64,000 nucleotides of DNA from Sediminibacterium magnilacihabitans. GTDB taxonomy: Bacteria > Bacteroidota > Bacteroidia > Chitinophagales > Chitinophagaceae. Shown here piece after piece: positions 42,839 to 51,014 of the stretch. Position numbers and translations under genes: made by a program. Numbering within the stretch: position 1 is the first letter of the stretch; each line of letters begins with the position of its first letter. The stretch is taken from the NCBI GenBank assembly GCA_002973575.1, contig PVEQ01000001.1, positions 62,001 through 126,000 of the forward strand. Reading direction: 5' to 3'. Under the pieces are notes generated by a model. It was not told the DNA's origin. It worked only from the letters and a program-made list of their open reading frames with translations, and did no database searches.

Positions 42839-43399
42839 ATGCAAACAAAATTATTTATCGTTCTTATTACTTTTCTTTTTGCCTGCAACAGCAATGAAAA
42901 TGCTAATCATACCCATGATGAAAAAACAGCCCATACTGGCGGACACGATATGCCGATTAATAACAAAGGATATGAGTTTGGTGATGACAAATACATTGAT
43001 ATTGCAAAAAATGGCATGAACGAACTTGCCAGCGGAAATGTTGAAGGATGGCTTGCCGGTTTTTCAGATGATGCACTGTTTCGCTGGAATGGGGGGGATA
43101 GCCTCGCAGGCAAACCTGCAATTGCTGATTACTGGAAAAAAAGAAGAACTGAAGTGATAGATTCACTCTCTTATTCAAATGAAGTGTGGTTGCCTATTCA
43201 TGTAATCAAACCATCTATACCAGCACAGTTACCAGGTAACTATGCACTTTGCTGGAGTATGGTGCATGCACGGTATAAATCGGGTAAAGAAATGAATCAG
43301 CGTATGCACATGGTATTTCACTTTAACGATAGTGATAAAATTGACAGGGTAACGCAGTATATAGACCGTGTTCCAATTAATATTGCGCAGGCTAAATAA
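42839..43399 (+). CDS. NTF2/SnoaL-like lipoprotein with a His-rich start
   Basis: A 186-residue exported protein. The signal peptide ends in a lipobox (FLFAC). A His-rich stretch, NHTHDEKTAHTGGHD, precedes a SnoaL/NTF2-like cone domain with LASGNVEGWLAGFSDDALFR and WNGGDSLAGKPAIADYW. The His run could bind metal. Activity of the NTF2 part is unknown. It lies 24 bp after the anti-sigma gene and 132 bp before the beta-propeller gene. Confidence 0.7.
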   Translation: MQTKLFIVLITFLFACNSNENANHTHDEKTAHTGGHDMPINNKGYEFGDDKYIDIAKNGMNELASGNVEGWLAGFSDDALFRWNGGDSLAGKPAIADYWKKRRTEVIDSLSYSNEVWLPIHVIKPSIPAQLPGNYALCWSMVHARYKSGKEMNQRMHMVFHFNDSDKIDRVTQYIDRVPINIAQAK

Positions 43400-43531
43400 A
43401 TATATGTAAAAGGGCAATTATAAAGGCTGTTCACTTCATGTCCCTGAAGAAAATTAACTTAAAAGTCAGGCAACCTTAAACTTGTTGTCACTGTATCATA
43501 CTTTAACGATCAATAATCTAAACAAATTAGA

Positions 43532-44596
43532 ATGAAACAATTAAAATCCAATGTGCTTTTACTGGCTGTTATTTCTTTGGCTGTTTATGTATCTGCATGT
43601 AAGAAAAAGAATGACATGCCGATGAATGAAAAAAATATTGACTACCCTGCCGCTTATGTAATTAACGGTGAAAGCAGCACTATTTCTGTTATCAAACTAA
43701 GCACCAATGCAGTTACTGACAGTATTGATTTAATGAACAGTGCCGGAAGCATGATTATGTGGCCCCATCACATCTACCATCATCAGTCAGGCGGGAACCA
43801 TCACCTGGCAATTGGAGTACCAGGAATGGACTTAAGTGCAGGCCATACCGGAGGAATGCCCGGCATGAAAGGAATGGTTGTTGTTATGGATGCAGTAACC
43901 GGAGTATTAAAAAAGAACTTAGAAGTGCCGGTGATGAATCACAACGCTGTATTTTCTCCTGATGGGTCTGAGATATGGACTTCACAGATGGATATGTCCG
44001 GAAAAGTATTGGTTTATGATGCCACAACTTACACGTTAAAAAATACAATTAATGTGGGAGATGAACCAGCCGAAGTTACTTTTAGTGCTGATGGAACAAA
44101 AGCATATGTATGCAACGGTATGAGCAATACAGTCAGCGTAATTAACCCTTCTACAAAAGCTGTTGTTGCTACTGTGAATGTAGATATGAATCCTGTGGGT
44201 GCATGGCCTTCATCAATTGGTAAAATGTTTGCTGATTGTGAAGATGGACAAAGCATTACAGTGATAGATGTTGCCTCCAATACAAATCTTGCTACAATAA
44301 TGCTTGGCTTTAAGCCAGGTTTTGCGGCTTATAATTCCACCGCTAATGAATTATGGGTAAGTGATGCTACCAACGGAAAGATTGCTTATTATATTGATAT
44401 GGGCGGCAATAGCTGGATGAAACATGGTGAATTTGCAACCGGCGCTGATGCCCATGCTATAGCCTTTTATGGCAACTTTGCTTACGTCACTAATCAGGGT
44501 GCAAATACTGTATCCGTTATTAATGTTTCTACCCATACAAAAGTAAAAGACATTCCAGTTGGAAAAAAACCAAATGGAATTGTGTTTAAATTGTAG
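43532..44596 (+). CDS. YncE-like beta-propeller lipoprotein with a His/Met-rich insertion
   Basis: A 354-residue exported protein. A signal peptide ends in YVSAC, a lipobox. Seven-bladed YVTN-type propeller repeats follow (VYDATTYTLKNTINVGDEP, AYVCNGMSNTVSVINPSTK, AYVTNQGANTVSVINVST). A first-blade insertion contains WPHHIYHHQSGGNHH and GHTGGMPGMKGM, suited to copper. YncE itself binds DNA weakly and its role is unsettled. The operon position after the NTF2-like lipoprotein fits a periplasmic metal-related pair. Confidence 0.7.
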   Translation: MKQLKSNVLLLAVISLAVYVSACKKKNDMPMNEKNIDYPAAYVINGESSTISVIKLSTNAVTDSIDLMNSAGSMIMWPHHIYHHQSGGNHHLAIGVPGMDLSAGHTGGMPGMKGMVVVMDAVTGVLKKNLEVPVMNHNAVFSPDGSEIWTSQMDMSGKVLVYDATTYTLKNTINVGDEPAEVTFSADGTKAYVCNGMSNTVSVINPSTKAVVATVNVDMNPVGAWPSSIGKMFADCEDGQSITVIDVASNTNLATIMLGFKPGFAAYNSTANELWVSDATNGKIAYYIDMGGNSWMKHGEFATGADAHAIAFYGNFAYVTNQGANTVSVINVSTHTKVKDIPVGKKPNGIVFKL

Positions 44597-44737
44597 TTTC
44601 ACTTTTCAAAACTTGTTTCAAAAAAAAGGAGCTACTAAATTCTCATAGAGCTTAATGTAAAGAGATTGAGTTTACTCAGTCTCTTTCATTTTATGCTCTT
44701 TTCGTACAATAATGTATTTTGCTGTAATATTTTAAAT

Positions 44738-45985
44738 ATGAGCAACAGCTTTACCCAAATCATCCGGCAATACAAAGAAGATAGACAGTCAGTTTATAAT
44801 ACCTGGTTTATAAATAACGAAGAAAGACTAAAGGCCTTTCGCTCTATCCGGCGTGGCGTGATGCAGGTGGTGGATGATATTAAAAACAAAAGATTTCCTA
44901 ATGATTTTAAGGGCTCTTCTCTTGAGTTTGTACTTACCTGCATTACAGAACAAAAACAGGTTTTTGAAGGTGCTTCTCATCCCTTCTACTGGAAACCTAA
45001 GCTCCGCATACCTGACATATATGAAAACGAAAACAACAAACAGGCATTCGGTCAGTTTCTTGAAAATTGTCTGAATGCAAAGTCAGAGGAACAAATTATT
45101 AAGGAAATTATCAGGCTTGATAGTTTAAAAATTAAGGGGCTTGGCCCGGCAGTAGCCAGCATCCTTTACTTTTTACACCCTACCATTGTTCCACCCTTTA
45201 ATACAGCGATTATTAACGGCTTCAATTCACTGTTCAAAGACAAAAAGAAATTAGGCAGTTGGTCAGAATACCTGAAACTGCGGGAGGTAATGATTGATAG
45301 CAACAACCAGTACCGGTCGGATTTATCGTCAGACCTTGGAGCAATAGCCGGGCTGCTGTTTGAAATCGGCACTCAAAAATTGATACTGGGTACTGATGAA
45401 TATTTATCTGAGCAGGAAAGAAAGAAGCTGGAAAAGCTTATAGAGAAACGACAGGAAGATGTACAGCAGGAAAAAGAAGAGGAGGATTTACACACCGAAA
45501 TGCAGTACCACTTATTGAAAATTGGTAACGCTTTGGGCTACGATGTTATCGCCGCTTCCAATGACCGCTCCAAATCGCATTGCGGTAATAATTTTTCTTT
45601 TTTAAGCCTGCAACAATTTCCTGAAATCAATCTTGAAAAAGAAACGTTGAATACAGTAAAGCTCATTGATGTGTTATGGTTTCAAAAAAAGACCAACAAC
45701 GTAATTGCTGCATTTGAAGTTGAAAAAAGCACCAGCATCTATTCAGGCATATTGAGATTAACTGACCTTAGCTATACCATTGCTGATGGTGACGAGGTTT
45801 TTTACCTGATAGTGCCTGATAAGAGAGAAAAAGATGTTTGCCTTCAGTTGTCCCGTCCAGCCATCAGGCAAAACCGGGTTATAATTAAATATATTTTGTT
45901 TTCTGAACTCCGAAGCCACTGTGATGCGTTGTGCAAATTTGGTGATAGCCATCATATTATGGAGAAAATCGCAAAGACAGTGTAA
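44738..45985 (+). CDS. HhH plus PD-(D/E)xK nuclease-like protein
   Basis: A 415-residue cytoplasmic protein. The N-terminal half contains a base-excision-type helix-hairpin-helix (LKIKGLGPAVASILYFLHP, residues about 129-147). A charged coiled coil (220-265) separates it from a C-terminal domain with LIDVLWFQK and IAAFEVEKSTSIYSGILRL, the D...ExK pattern of restriction-type nucleases. It may cleave foreign or damaged DNA; no methylase partner is adjacent. ATG 44738 is preferred over 44666, which adds an unlikely hydrophobic stretch. Confidence 0.6.
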   Translation: MSNSFTQIIRQYKEDRQSVYNTWFINNEERLKAFRSIRRGVMQVVDDIKNKRFPNDFKGSSLEFVLTCITEQKQVFEGASHPFYWKPKLRIPDIYENENNKQAFGQFLENCLNAKSEEQIIKEIIRLDSLKIKGLGPAVASILYFLHPTIVPPFNTAIINGFNSLFKDKKKLGSWSEYLKLREVMIDSNNQYRSDLSSDLGAIAGLLFEIGTQKLILGTDEYLSEQERKKLEKLIEKRQEDVQQEKEEEDLHTEMQYHLLKIGNALGYDVIAASNDRSKSHCGNNFSFLSLQQFPEINLEKETLNTVKLIDVLWFQKKTNNVIAAFEVEKSTSIYSGILRLTDLSYTIADGDEVFYLIVPDKREKDVCLQLSRPAIRQNRVIIKYILFSELRSHCDALCKFGDSHHIMEKIAKTV

Positions 45986-46094
45986 TTTTTTGGGGTTAAC
46001 CTTTAACTTTATGACGAAAGTCATAGGTTTAAATGATTAGGCTCTTTTTTAGTTGTTTCGGTAGCAAATAATTTTACACCACAAGTTTCTATTA

Positions 46095-46484
46095 GTGAAA
46101 AAATTTGGGGCTATATTACTTCTGTTTATTTATACCAGTACTGCACTGGGGGCTACCATTAATTTTCATTTTTGCAAAGGTCATCTTTCACATGTTACTG
46201 TTTTAAACGTTGGGGGGAAAACCGGTTGCACCTGCAACCCGGATGCTATGCCTAAAGGCTGCTGTGAGGATAAACTGATTTCCGGCAAAGCCGACAATCA
46301 CAATTCTATTCAGACGATTTATACTATTAATAAGATTTCATTTGTACCCGAATTACCTCCGGTTAATAATCTTCCTGATTTAGTTTTATATAGTACTACT
46401 TTAGATACTGACAATTCTCAAAATTATGTCAGACGAAGTTGTCCCGACCCTATTTATCTCCTCAACAGGGTTTTCAGAATATAA
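46095..46484 (+). CDS. HYC_CC_PP-family exported protein
   Basis: A 129-residue protein with a signal peptide (first 20 residues), then the family marks FHFC, a CTCNP and CC pair (GCCEDK), and a PP in ELPPVNNLPDL. Such proteins are usually found near copper or silver genes in Bacteroidota and probably bind metal in the periplasm. Translation begins at GTG 46095. It stands alone, 109 bp after the nuclease-like gene. Confidence 0.7.
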   Translation: MKKFGAILLLFIYTSTALGATINFHFCKGHLSHVTVLNVGGKTGCTCNPDAMPKGCCEDKLISGKADNHNSIQTIYTINKISFVPELPPVNNLPDLVLYSTTLDTDNSQNYVRRSCPDPIYLLNRVFRI

Positions 46485-46649
46485 TACCAAGTACAGCTAC
46501 GTCAAAAGGATTTGAATTCTTTTTGAACGGATAGCACTCCAGGACAAGATGATTGCTTGCCAGCATTCTATGTGTGGCTGTTTTAAGTCAGTACACGAAA
46601 GAATGTAAAAATTCAGTAATCATTATTTCACACTTAAAATCAATTAAAA

Positions 46650-47297
46650 ATGAAATCTGTAGCAACGCTGATGATGGCAGCTTTTACCATCTTGTCTGTT
46701 TCTGTTTATGCGCAAGACACTACTAAGCAAAATGTGACAAAACAGGAAACTGAAAAAACAACTTATGTGTGCCCGATGCACCCCGATGTGATTATGGACA
46801 AATCGGGAAAATGTCCGAAATGTGGTAGAAACCTGTCTCCAAAAGAAAAAATGAAAATGGAAACAGTGGGCATCTATGAATGTCCCGCTCACCCCGGCGT
46901 TACCAGTAATAAACCAGGTAAATGCCCGCAATGCGGAGCAAAAATGAACCTGTCTCCAAAAGAAAAAATGAAAATGGATGCAATGAAAACATATACATGT
47001 CCTATGCATCCTGATGTTGCAAGTGATAAAGCTGGCAAATGCCCCAAATGCGGAATGGAGCTGAAAGAAGAGGCCCAATCTGCTCAGACATATACATGCC
47101 CAAATCACCCGGATATTACAAGTGATAAGCCAGGTAAGTGTTCAAAATGTGGAACCTCGTTAAACCTTTCTCCAAAAGAGAAAATGAAAATGGAAGTAAT
47201 GAAAATTTATACTTGTCCTATGCATTCGGATGTAACCAGTAACAAGCCAGGTAAATGCCCTAAATGTGGCATGGATATGAAAGAAAAGAATAAATAA
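46650..47297 (+). CDS. Exported protein with five heavy-metal-binding repeats
   Basis: A 215-residue protein: a signal peptide (about 1-20, ending VYAQ) and five copies of a YxCPxHPxxxxxKxGKCxxCG module at residues about 36, 71, 110, 149 and 188. Between them lie repeats of NLSPKEKMKME. Each module has two Cys pairs and one His, as in the HMBD family found on CusB-like proteins. The repeats are tandem duplications at DNA level between about 46,770 and 47,280. It is likely a metal sponge or chaperone. Confidence 0.8.
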   Translation: MKSVATLMMAAFTILSVSVYAQDTTKQNVTKQETEKTTYVCPMHPDVIMDKSGKCPKCGRNLSPKEKMKMETVGIYECPAHPGVTSNKPGKCPQCGAKMNLSPKEKMKMDAMKTYTCPMHPDVASDKAGKCPKCGMELKEEAQSAQTYTCPNHPDITSDKPGKCSKCGTSLNLSPKEKMKMEVMKIYTCPMHSDVTSNKPGKCPKCGMDMKEKNK

Positions 47298-47341
47298 CCC
47301 TTTTATAAACTGATTATTTATAACGCTTCAATTATACAACA

Positions 47342-47929
47342 ATGAAAAAGACATATTATTTATTGACGATGGCATTTAGTATGCAAATATTCACTCAGAA
47401 TTTATTTGCCCAAAAAGACAGTAGTGGTGTGTATATAACGGCAGATGATTTCAAAAACAGGAAATTATCTTACGCAATTAATTATAAAACTGAAAAACAT
47501 AAGATAAACACTTATGTTCTTTTTAAAGGCAATACTATCAGAGTAAAGCACCAGGGTATTACTTACGATTTGAAGAAATCAGAAACTTATGGCTACAGGG
47601 ATACAAAAGGCCGGGAATACAGGTTCATTGGTGAAGCTGAATATACCATACTTAATCCTGGTGAGCAATTGTTGCTGTATGTTTATCAGCACCCGGCACA
47701 TTCAGGAAAAGAAGCAGATAAATATGCCCCGGCTTATTATTTTACTACAGATGCCGCCGGTATGCCACAGGCATTGACTAAGGAAAATCTCAAAGCCGCT
47801 TTTCCTGAATATCATAAGTTTCATGATGCTTTGGACGAAAACTTTAAGAATAATAAAGAACTGTACGTTTATGACAGGTTTCATAAAATGTATAAGCTGA
47901 GCTGGCTTTTAAAAAACAACATCAATTAA
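47342..47929 (+). CDS. Exported protein, paralog of the gene at 50398
   Basis: A 195-residue protein with a signal peptide (ending near LFAQK). It shares a plan with the 192-residue protein at 50398: DSSGVYITADDFKNRKL, then TYGYRDTKGREYRF, an ILNPGEQLLLYVY region, LTKENLKAAFP and a final YDRFHKMYKLSWLL. The function is unknown, but two such genes flank the metal and respiratory cargo. It lies 45 bp after the five-repeat gene, probably in one message. Confidence 0.55.
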   Translation: MKKTYYLLTMAFSMQIFTQNLFAQKDSSGVYITADDFKNRKLSYAINYKTEKHKINTYVLFKGNTIRVKHQGITYDLKKSETYGYRDTKGREYRFIGEAEYTILNPGEQLLLYVYQHPAHSGKEADKYAPAYYFTTDAAGMPQALTKENLKAAFPEYHKFHDALDENFKNNKELYVYDRFHKMYKLSWLLKNNIN

Positions 47930-47946
47930 AACTTAAAAACCGGGTT

Positions 47947-48549
47947 ATGACCACTACCTGTTTGCAGATAAAGAATATGTGTTGCGACCGATGCATTGAA
48001 GTTGTGCGGAACTTGCTTCGGGAAGCTGGATATAACCCGGTTTCTGTTGTTGTAGGGGAAGCATCATTTGTGCAAAATTTATCAGTGAATGATGTGGAAA
48101 GCATCAGGCGTAAATTGAAAACTAAAGGGTTTGCTATTGCTGAAAAAAGTAACGAGAAGATTACAGTGAAAATTCATGCTGCCATTTGCGGGTATCTTAA
48201 TCAGATGGCAAACAAAGGAGCTATGCTTCAAAAACTATCCGCATACCTTTCAGAGACGCTTCACCAAAGTTATTACCAACTGAGCCGGAGGTTTACCGAA
48301 ACTACAGGGGTAACCATTGAAAAATATTTTATCTGTCTCAGAATGGAAAAGGCAAAGGAATTACTCATGCATGATGAATTAAGTATTGCCGAAATAGCGT
48401 GGCAGTTAGGTTACAGCACTCAGCAAATTTTTAGCACCCAATTTAAAAAAGAAACCGGCAAAACACCAGGTGAATACCGGCTTAAACCGGTGCCACAAAG
48501 AATCCACTGGGATAAATTATTATGGCAACATTTCAAACAAAATGCTTAA
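47947..48549 (+). CDS. HMA-AraC fusion regulator 2
   Basis: A 200-residue paralog of the regulator at 38357. The N-terminal HMA-type domain has MCCDRC (residues about 10-15), and the C-terminal AraC DNA-binding domain shows LSIAEIAWQLGYSTQQIFST and TGKTPGEYRLKP. The first Cys of the loop differs (CC instead of VC), so the metal or thiol response may differ from the first copy. It follows the 195-residue gene by 18 bp. Confidence 0.8.
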   Translation: MTTTCLQIKNMCCDRCIEVVRNLLREAGYNPVSVVVGEASFVQNLSVNDVESIRRKLKTKGFAIAEKSNEKITVKIHAAICGYLNQMANKGAMLQKLSAYLSETLHQSYYQLSRRFTETTGVTIEKYFICLRMEKAKELLMHDELSIAEIAWQLGYSTQQIFSTQFKKETGKTPGEYRLKPVPQRIHWDKLLWQHFKQNA

Positions 48550-48708
48550 TTAATCAAACTAAGGCGCCTGTAATACAGGCTACCTTTACAAAACAACTAT
48601 ATAGCTATAAGTATATGCATATAATAAAACTCATCATAAAAACTGACTTCCGTCATATTTGCTGGGCAGTACACTATATAGCTTTAACAGGGTTTAATGT
48701 TTCTAATA

Positions 48709-49209
48709 ATGAAATCTAACCGGACGATAAAAATCAAGGCGCTGTTTCTGCTGGCCATCTTTTCACTGAATACGGTGGTTGGTTTTGCCTGCTCATTAGG
48801 TCTGGATATGGGTTTCAACTCCAGGCATCACTCTCATGAAGAAAGTGAAAAACAAGAGCATGTCAATGGTCATCACCATGAAGGGAATAAGAGCCACAGT
48901 CACCAGCATGGCCCGGTATCTCACCATCATACGGATTCAGGAAATAACATTGCTTCATTTTCGTCTCCAGGCGAGGAGAATTGTTGCACTGATTTTGTTG
49001 TCGGGTTTCAAAATACTGATAAACAGATTGCAGAAAAAAGCAGTATTCCCCAAAAAGGAACAAACACTTTATTATATCTCGTTTTTGCACCCCCTTCTGC
49101 AGAATTACTCAACGCAAAGGGTTTTGCAGAACATTCCCGCATTCCTCCCAGGGAAATTGATTATTCTCCGCCCGATATACGGGTCTTCATCCAGTCTTTC
49201 CTTATTTGA
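48709..49209 (+). CDS. His-rich exported protein
   Basis: A 166-residue protein. An N-terminal signal-type helix ends near GFAC. A long His-rich segment (RHHSHEESEKQEHVNGHHHE and HSHQHGPVSHHH) follows, then a Cys pair (NCC). The end PPREIDYSPPDIRVFIQSFL is a tail familiar from small proteins before CusA/CzcA efflux genes. No efflux gene follows here. ATG 48709 is chosen; a second ATG lies 12 bp earlier at 48697. It probably buffers copper, silver or zinc. Confidence 0.65.
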   Translation: MKSNRTIKIKALFLLAIFSLNTVVGFACSLGLDMGFNSRHHSHEESEKQEHVNGHHHEGNKSHSHQHGPVSHHHTDSGNNIASFSSPGEENCCTDFVVGFQNTDKQIAEKSSIPQKGTNTLLYLVFAPPSAELLNAKGFAEHSRIPPREIDYSPPDIRVFIQSFLI

Positions 49210-49447
49210 TACCGCTTTAATTGTGCAAACACACAGGTAAGCATCTATTGCCTCAAAGGTTGTACTTACTTCACTGTGCCGATACAATCCTGTAAACAGT
49301 AAATTTTAATTTGAAATTACTGTTGTGGGAAATACAGCACTGAATAATTATCACCGAAGTGCAGCATTGCTTCCTGCCTGATGTTTGCTGCAATTAAAAT
49401 GTCCCTCTATTGTTTTTAAATCAGTTCACAATTAAAAAACAATCACA

Positions 49448-50389
49448 ATGGCATGCGGTAACAATTGTACATGCAACCGGAACGAATCCGGTAACCAGGA
49501 TAATTCCAGGAGAGATTTTCTTTTGAAAGGATTAATGGGTGGCATTGGCGCTGCTTTTCTCAGCGGCTGTTCAGGCAACACAGGTTCCAAGTCAGAAAGT
49601 GGTGACAAAGTGAATGTATTAACCCACGATGGGAAATTGGTTGCAGTAGATAAATCACAGGTCGCCAATTTTAAACCACACATATCAGAGGAAGATGTAC
49701 GCAAAGGGATTCCCGGTAAAAAATTTGTAATGGTAATTGACCTGGCAAAATGTGATGGCTGTGGTAAATGCACCAAGGCCTGCAATAAAATGCACTACCT
49801 GCCTTCCAACAAAGAATGGATTGAAGTATTGGAAATGCAGGATTCACCAGAGGTATCACCCTATTATTTTGTAAAGCCTTGTATGCATTGTGATAATCCG
49901 CCGTGCACAAAAGTATGTCCGGTGGATGCCACTTTCAAAAGAGAGGATGGCATTGTAGCAATAGATACAGACCGTTGCATCGGTTGCCGTTTTTGTATGG
50001 CTGCATGTCCCTATTCAGTTCGCTTATTTAACTGGACAGAGCCGGTTAAGCCCAATATTATTGAAACAACTCCTGCTGCAGAAAATGTTTTTCAAAGTAA
50101 AAAAGGTTGTGTTGAGAAATGCGACTTCTGTCCGCACATGGCAAGGGAAGGAAAGTTACCTGCCTGTGTTACCGGCTGCCCTATGAATGCCATCTGGTTT
50201 GGTGATGCCAATGAAGATGCAGTAACCTGTTACGATGGGACAACAGCAAAATTATCTCAATTGCTGGAAGATGGAGGTGCTTATCGTTTCCTGGAAGAGT
50301 TGGGTACCGAACCGAGGGTGTATTATTTACCGCCCGCTAACCGAACCTATGATGCTAAAGAAATAAAAATTGAGAAAGAAGGAAAATAA
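49448..50389 (+). CDS. Tat-exported four-cluster FeS protein (NrfC/DmsB-like)
   Basis: A 313-residue periplasmic electron-transfer subunit. A twin-arginine motif SRRDFLLKG (20-28) and a lipobox-like LSGC41 suggest a Tat lipoprotein. Four cluster motifs follow: Cys102/105/108/112, Cys145/148/153/157, Cys177/180/183/187 and a last set near 225/228/240/244. NrfC/DmsB/PsrB subunits relay electrons between a catalytic molybdopterin subunit and a NrfD-type quinol subunit. Only the NrfD partner is present here. A short Cys-rich extension (CGNNCTC) precedes the Tat signal. Confidence 0.88.
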   Translation: MACGNNCTCNRNESGNQDNSRRDFLLKGLMGGIGAAFLSGCSGNTGSKSESGDKVNVLTHDGKLVAVDKSQVANFKPHISEEDVRKGIPGKKFVMVIDLAKCDGCGKCTKACNKMHYLPSNKEWIEVLEMQDSPEVSPYYFVKPCMHCDNPPCTKVCPVDATFKREDGIVAIDTDRCIGCRFCMAACPYSVRLFNWTEPVKPNIIETTPAAENVFQSKKGCVEKCDFCPHMAREGKLPACVTGCPMNAIWFGDANEDAVTCYDGTTAKLSQLLEDGGAYRFLEELGTEPRVYYLPPANRTYDAKEIKIEKEGK

Positions 50390-50397
50390 ATCAAAGA

Positions 50398-50976
50398 ATG
50401 TGTATGCAAAGGGTTGTTAGTATAATAATATTTATCGCCATTTTCAATTTTCCTGTTAAGGGACAAATTGATAGCACCGGCATATATAAAAATGCTGATG
50501 ATTTTGTGGCAAAAAAATTGACTTTCGGCGGTAATCGCAAAATGGACAGACACAGGCTGTTACTGAATAATTTTTTTAACAGGCCATTTATTACAATCCG
50601 GCATAATGATACGGCATATAATATTTCAAGAAATGAAATTTACGGGTATCGCCTGCAAAACGGGGCAGAATACCGCATAGTCAACCGTCACGACTTACGG
50701 ATTTTGAATGCCACAGAGTATATTATTATATACCGGAGAGATGTAACTCATCCTCCTTCTGGCAAAACCAATGTTACAAATTACTATTTCAGTATCGGGC
50801 CTTACTCATCTGTACAAAAACTAACAATTAAAAATCTCAAAAAGGCTACTTCTTCAAGTCAACTGTTTCTTGAAGAGATAGACGGTCTTTTTAAATACAA
50901 TACAGAGTTGGCTACTTATGATAAGCAACACAACATGTATGTAATTAACTGGATTTATAGAAAAAGCATGGAATAA
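50398..50976 (+). CDS. Exported protein, paralog of the gene at 47342
   Basis: A 192-residue protein with a signal peptide (ending FPVKGQ). It follows the same plan as the 47342 product: DSTGIYKNADDFVAKKL, EIYGYRLQNGAEYRI, a hydrophobic IIIYRRDV-type strand, and a final YDKQHNMYVINWIY. It lies inside the respiratory operon, 8 bp after the FeS subunit and 38 bp before the NrfD-like gene, so an envelope role with that complex is likely. Function unknown. Confidence 0.6.
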   Translation: MCMQRVVSIIIFIAIFNFPVKGQIDSTGIYKNADDFVAKKLTFGGNRKMDRHRLLLNNFFNRPFITIRHNDTAYNISRNEIYGYRLQNGAEYRIVNRHDLRILNATEYIIIYRRDVTHPPSGKTNVTNYYFSIGPYSSVQKLTIKNLKKATSSSQLFLEEIDGLFKYNTELATYDKQHNMYVINWIYRKSME

Positions 50977-51014
50977 ACAATAATACAATTGCTCACTATA
51001 ACAAAAATACAATT

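Noticed and set aside
46770-47280. Regularly spaced DNA repeats resembling a repeat array
   Set aside because: They are in frame and encode protein modules of one gene, with no CRISPR-like spacers or cas genes.
48565-48590. Small hairpin GCCTGT/ACAGGC after the second HMA-AraC gene
   Set aside because: Only 6 bp with no U run after it; too weak to call a terminator.
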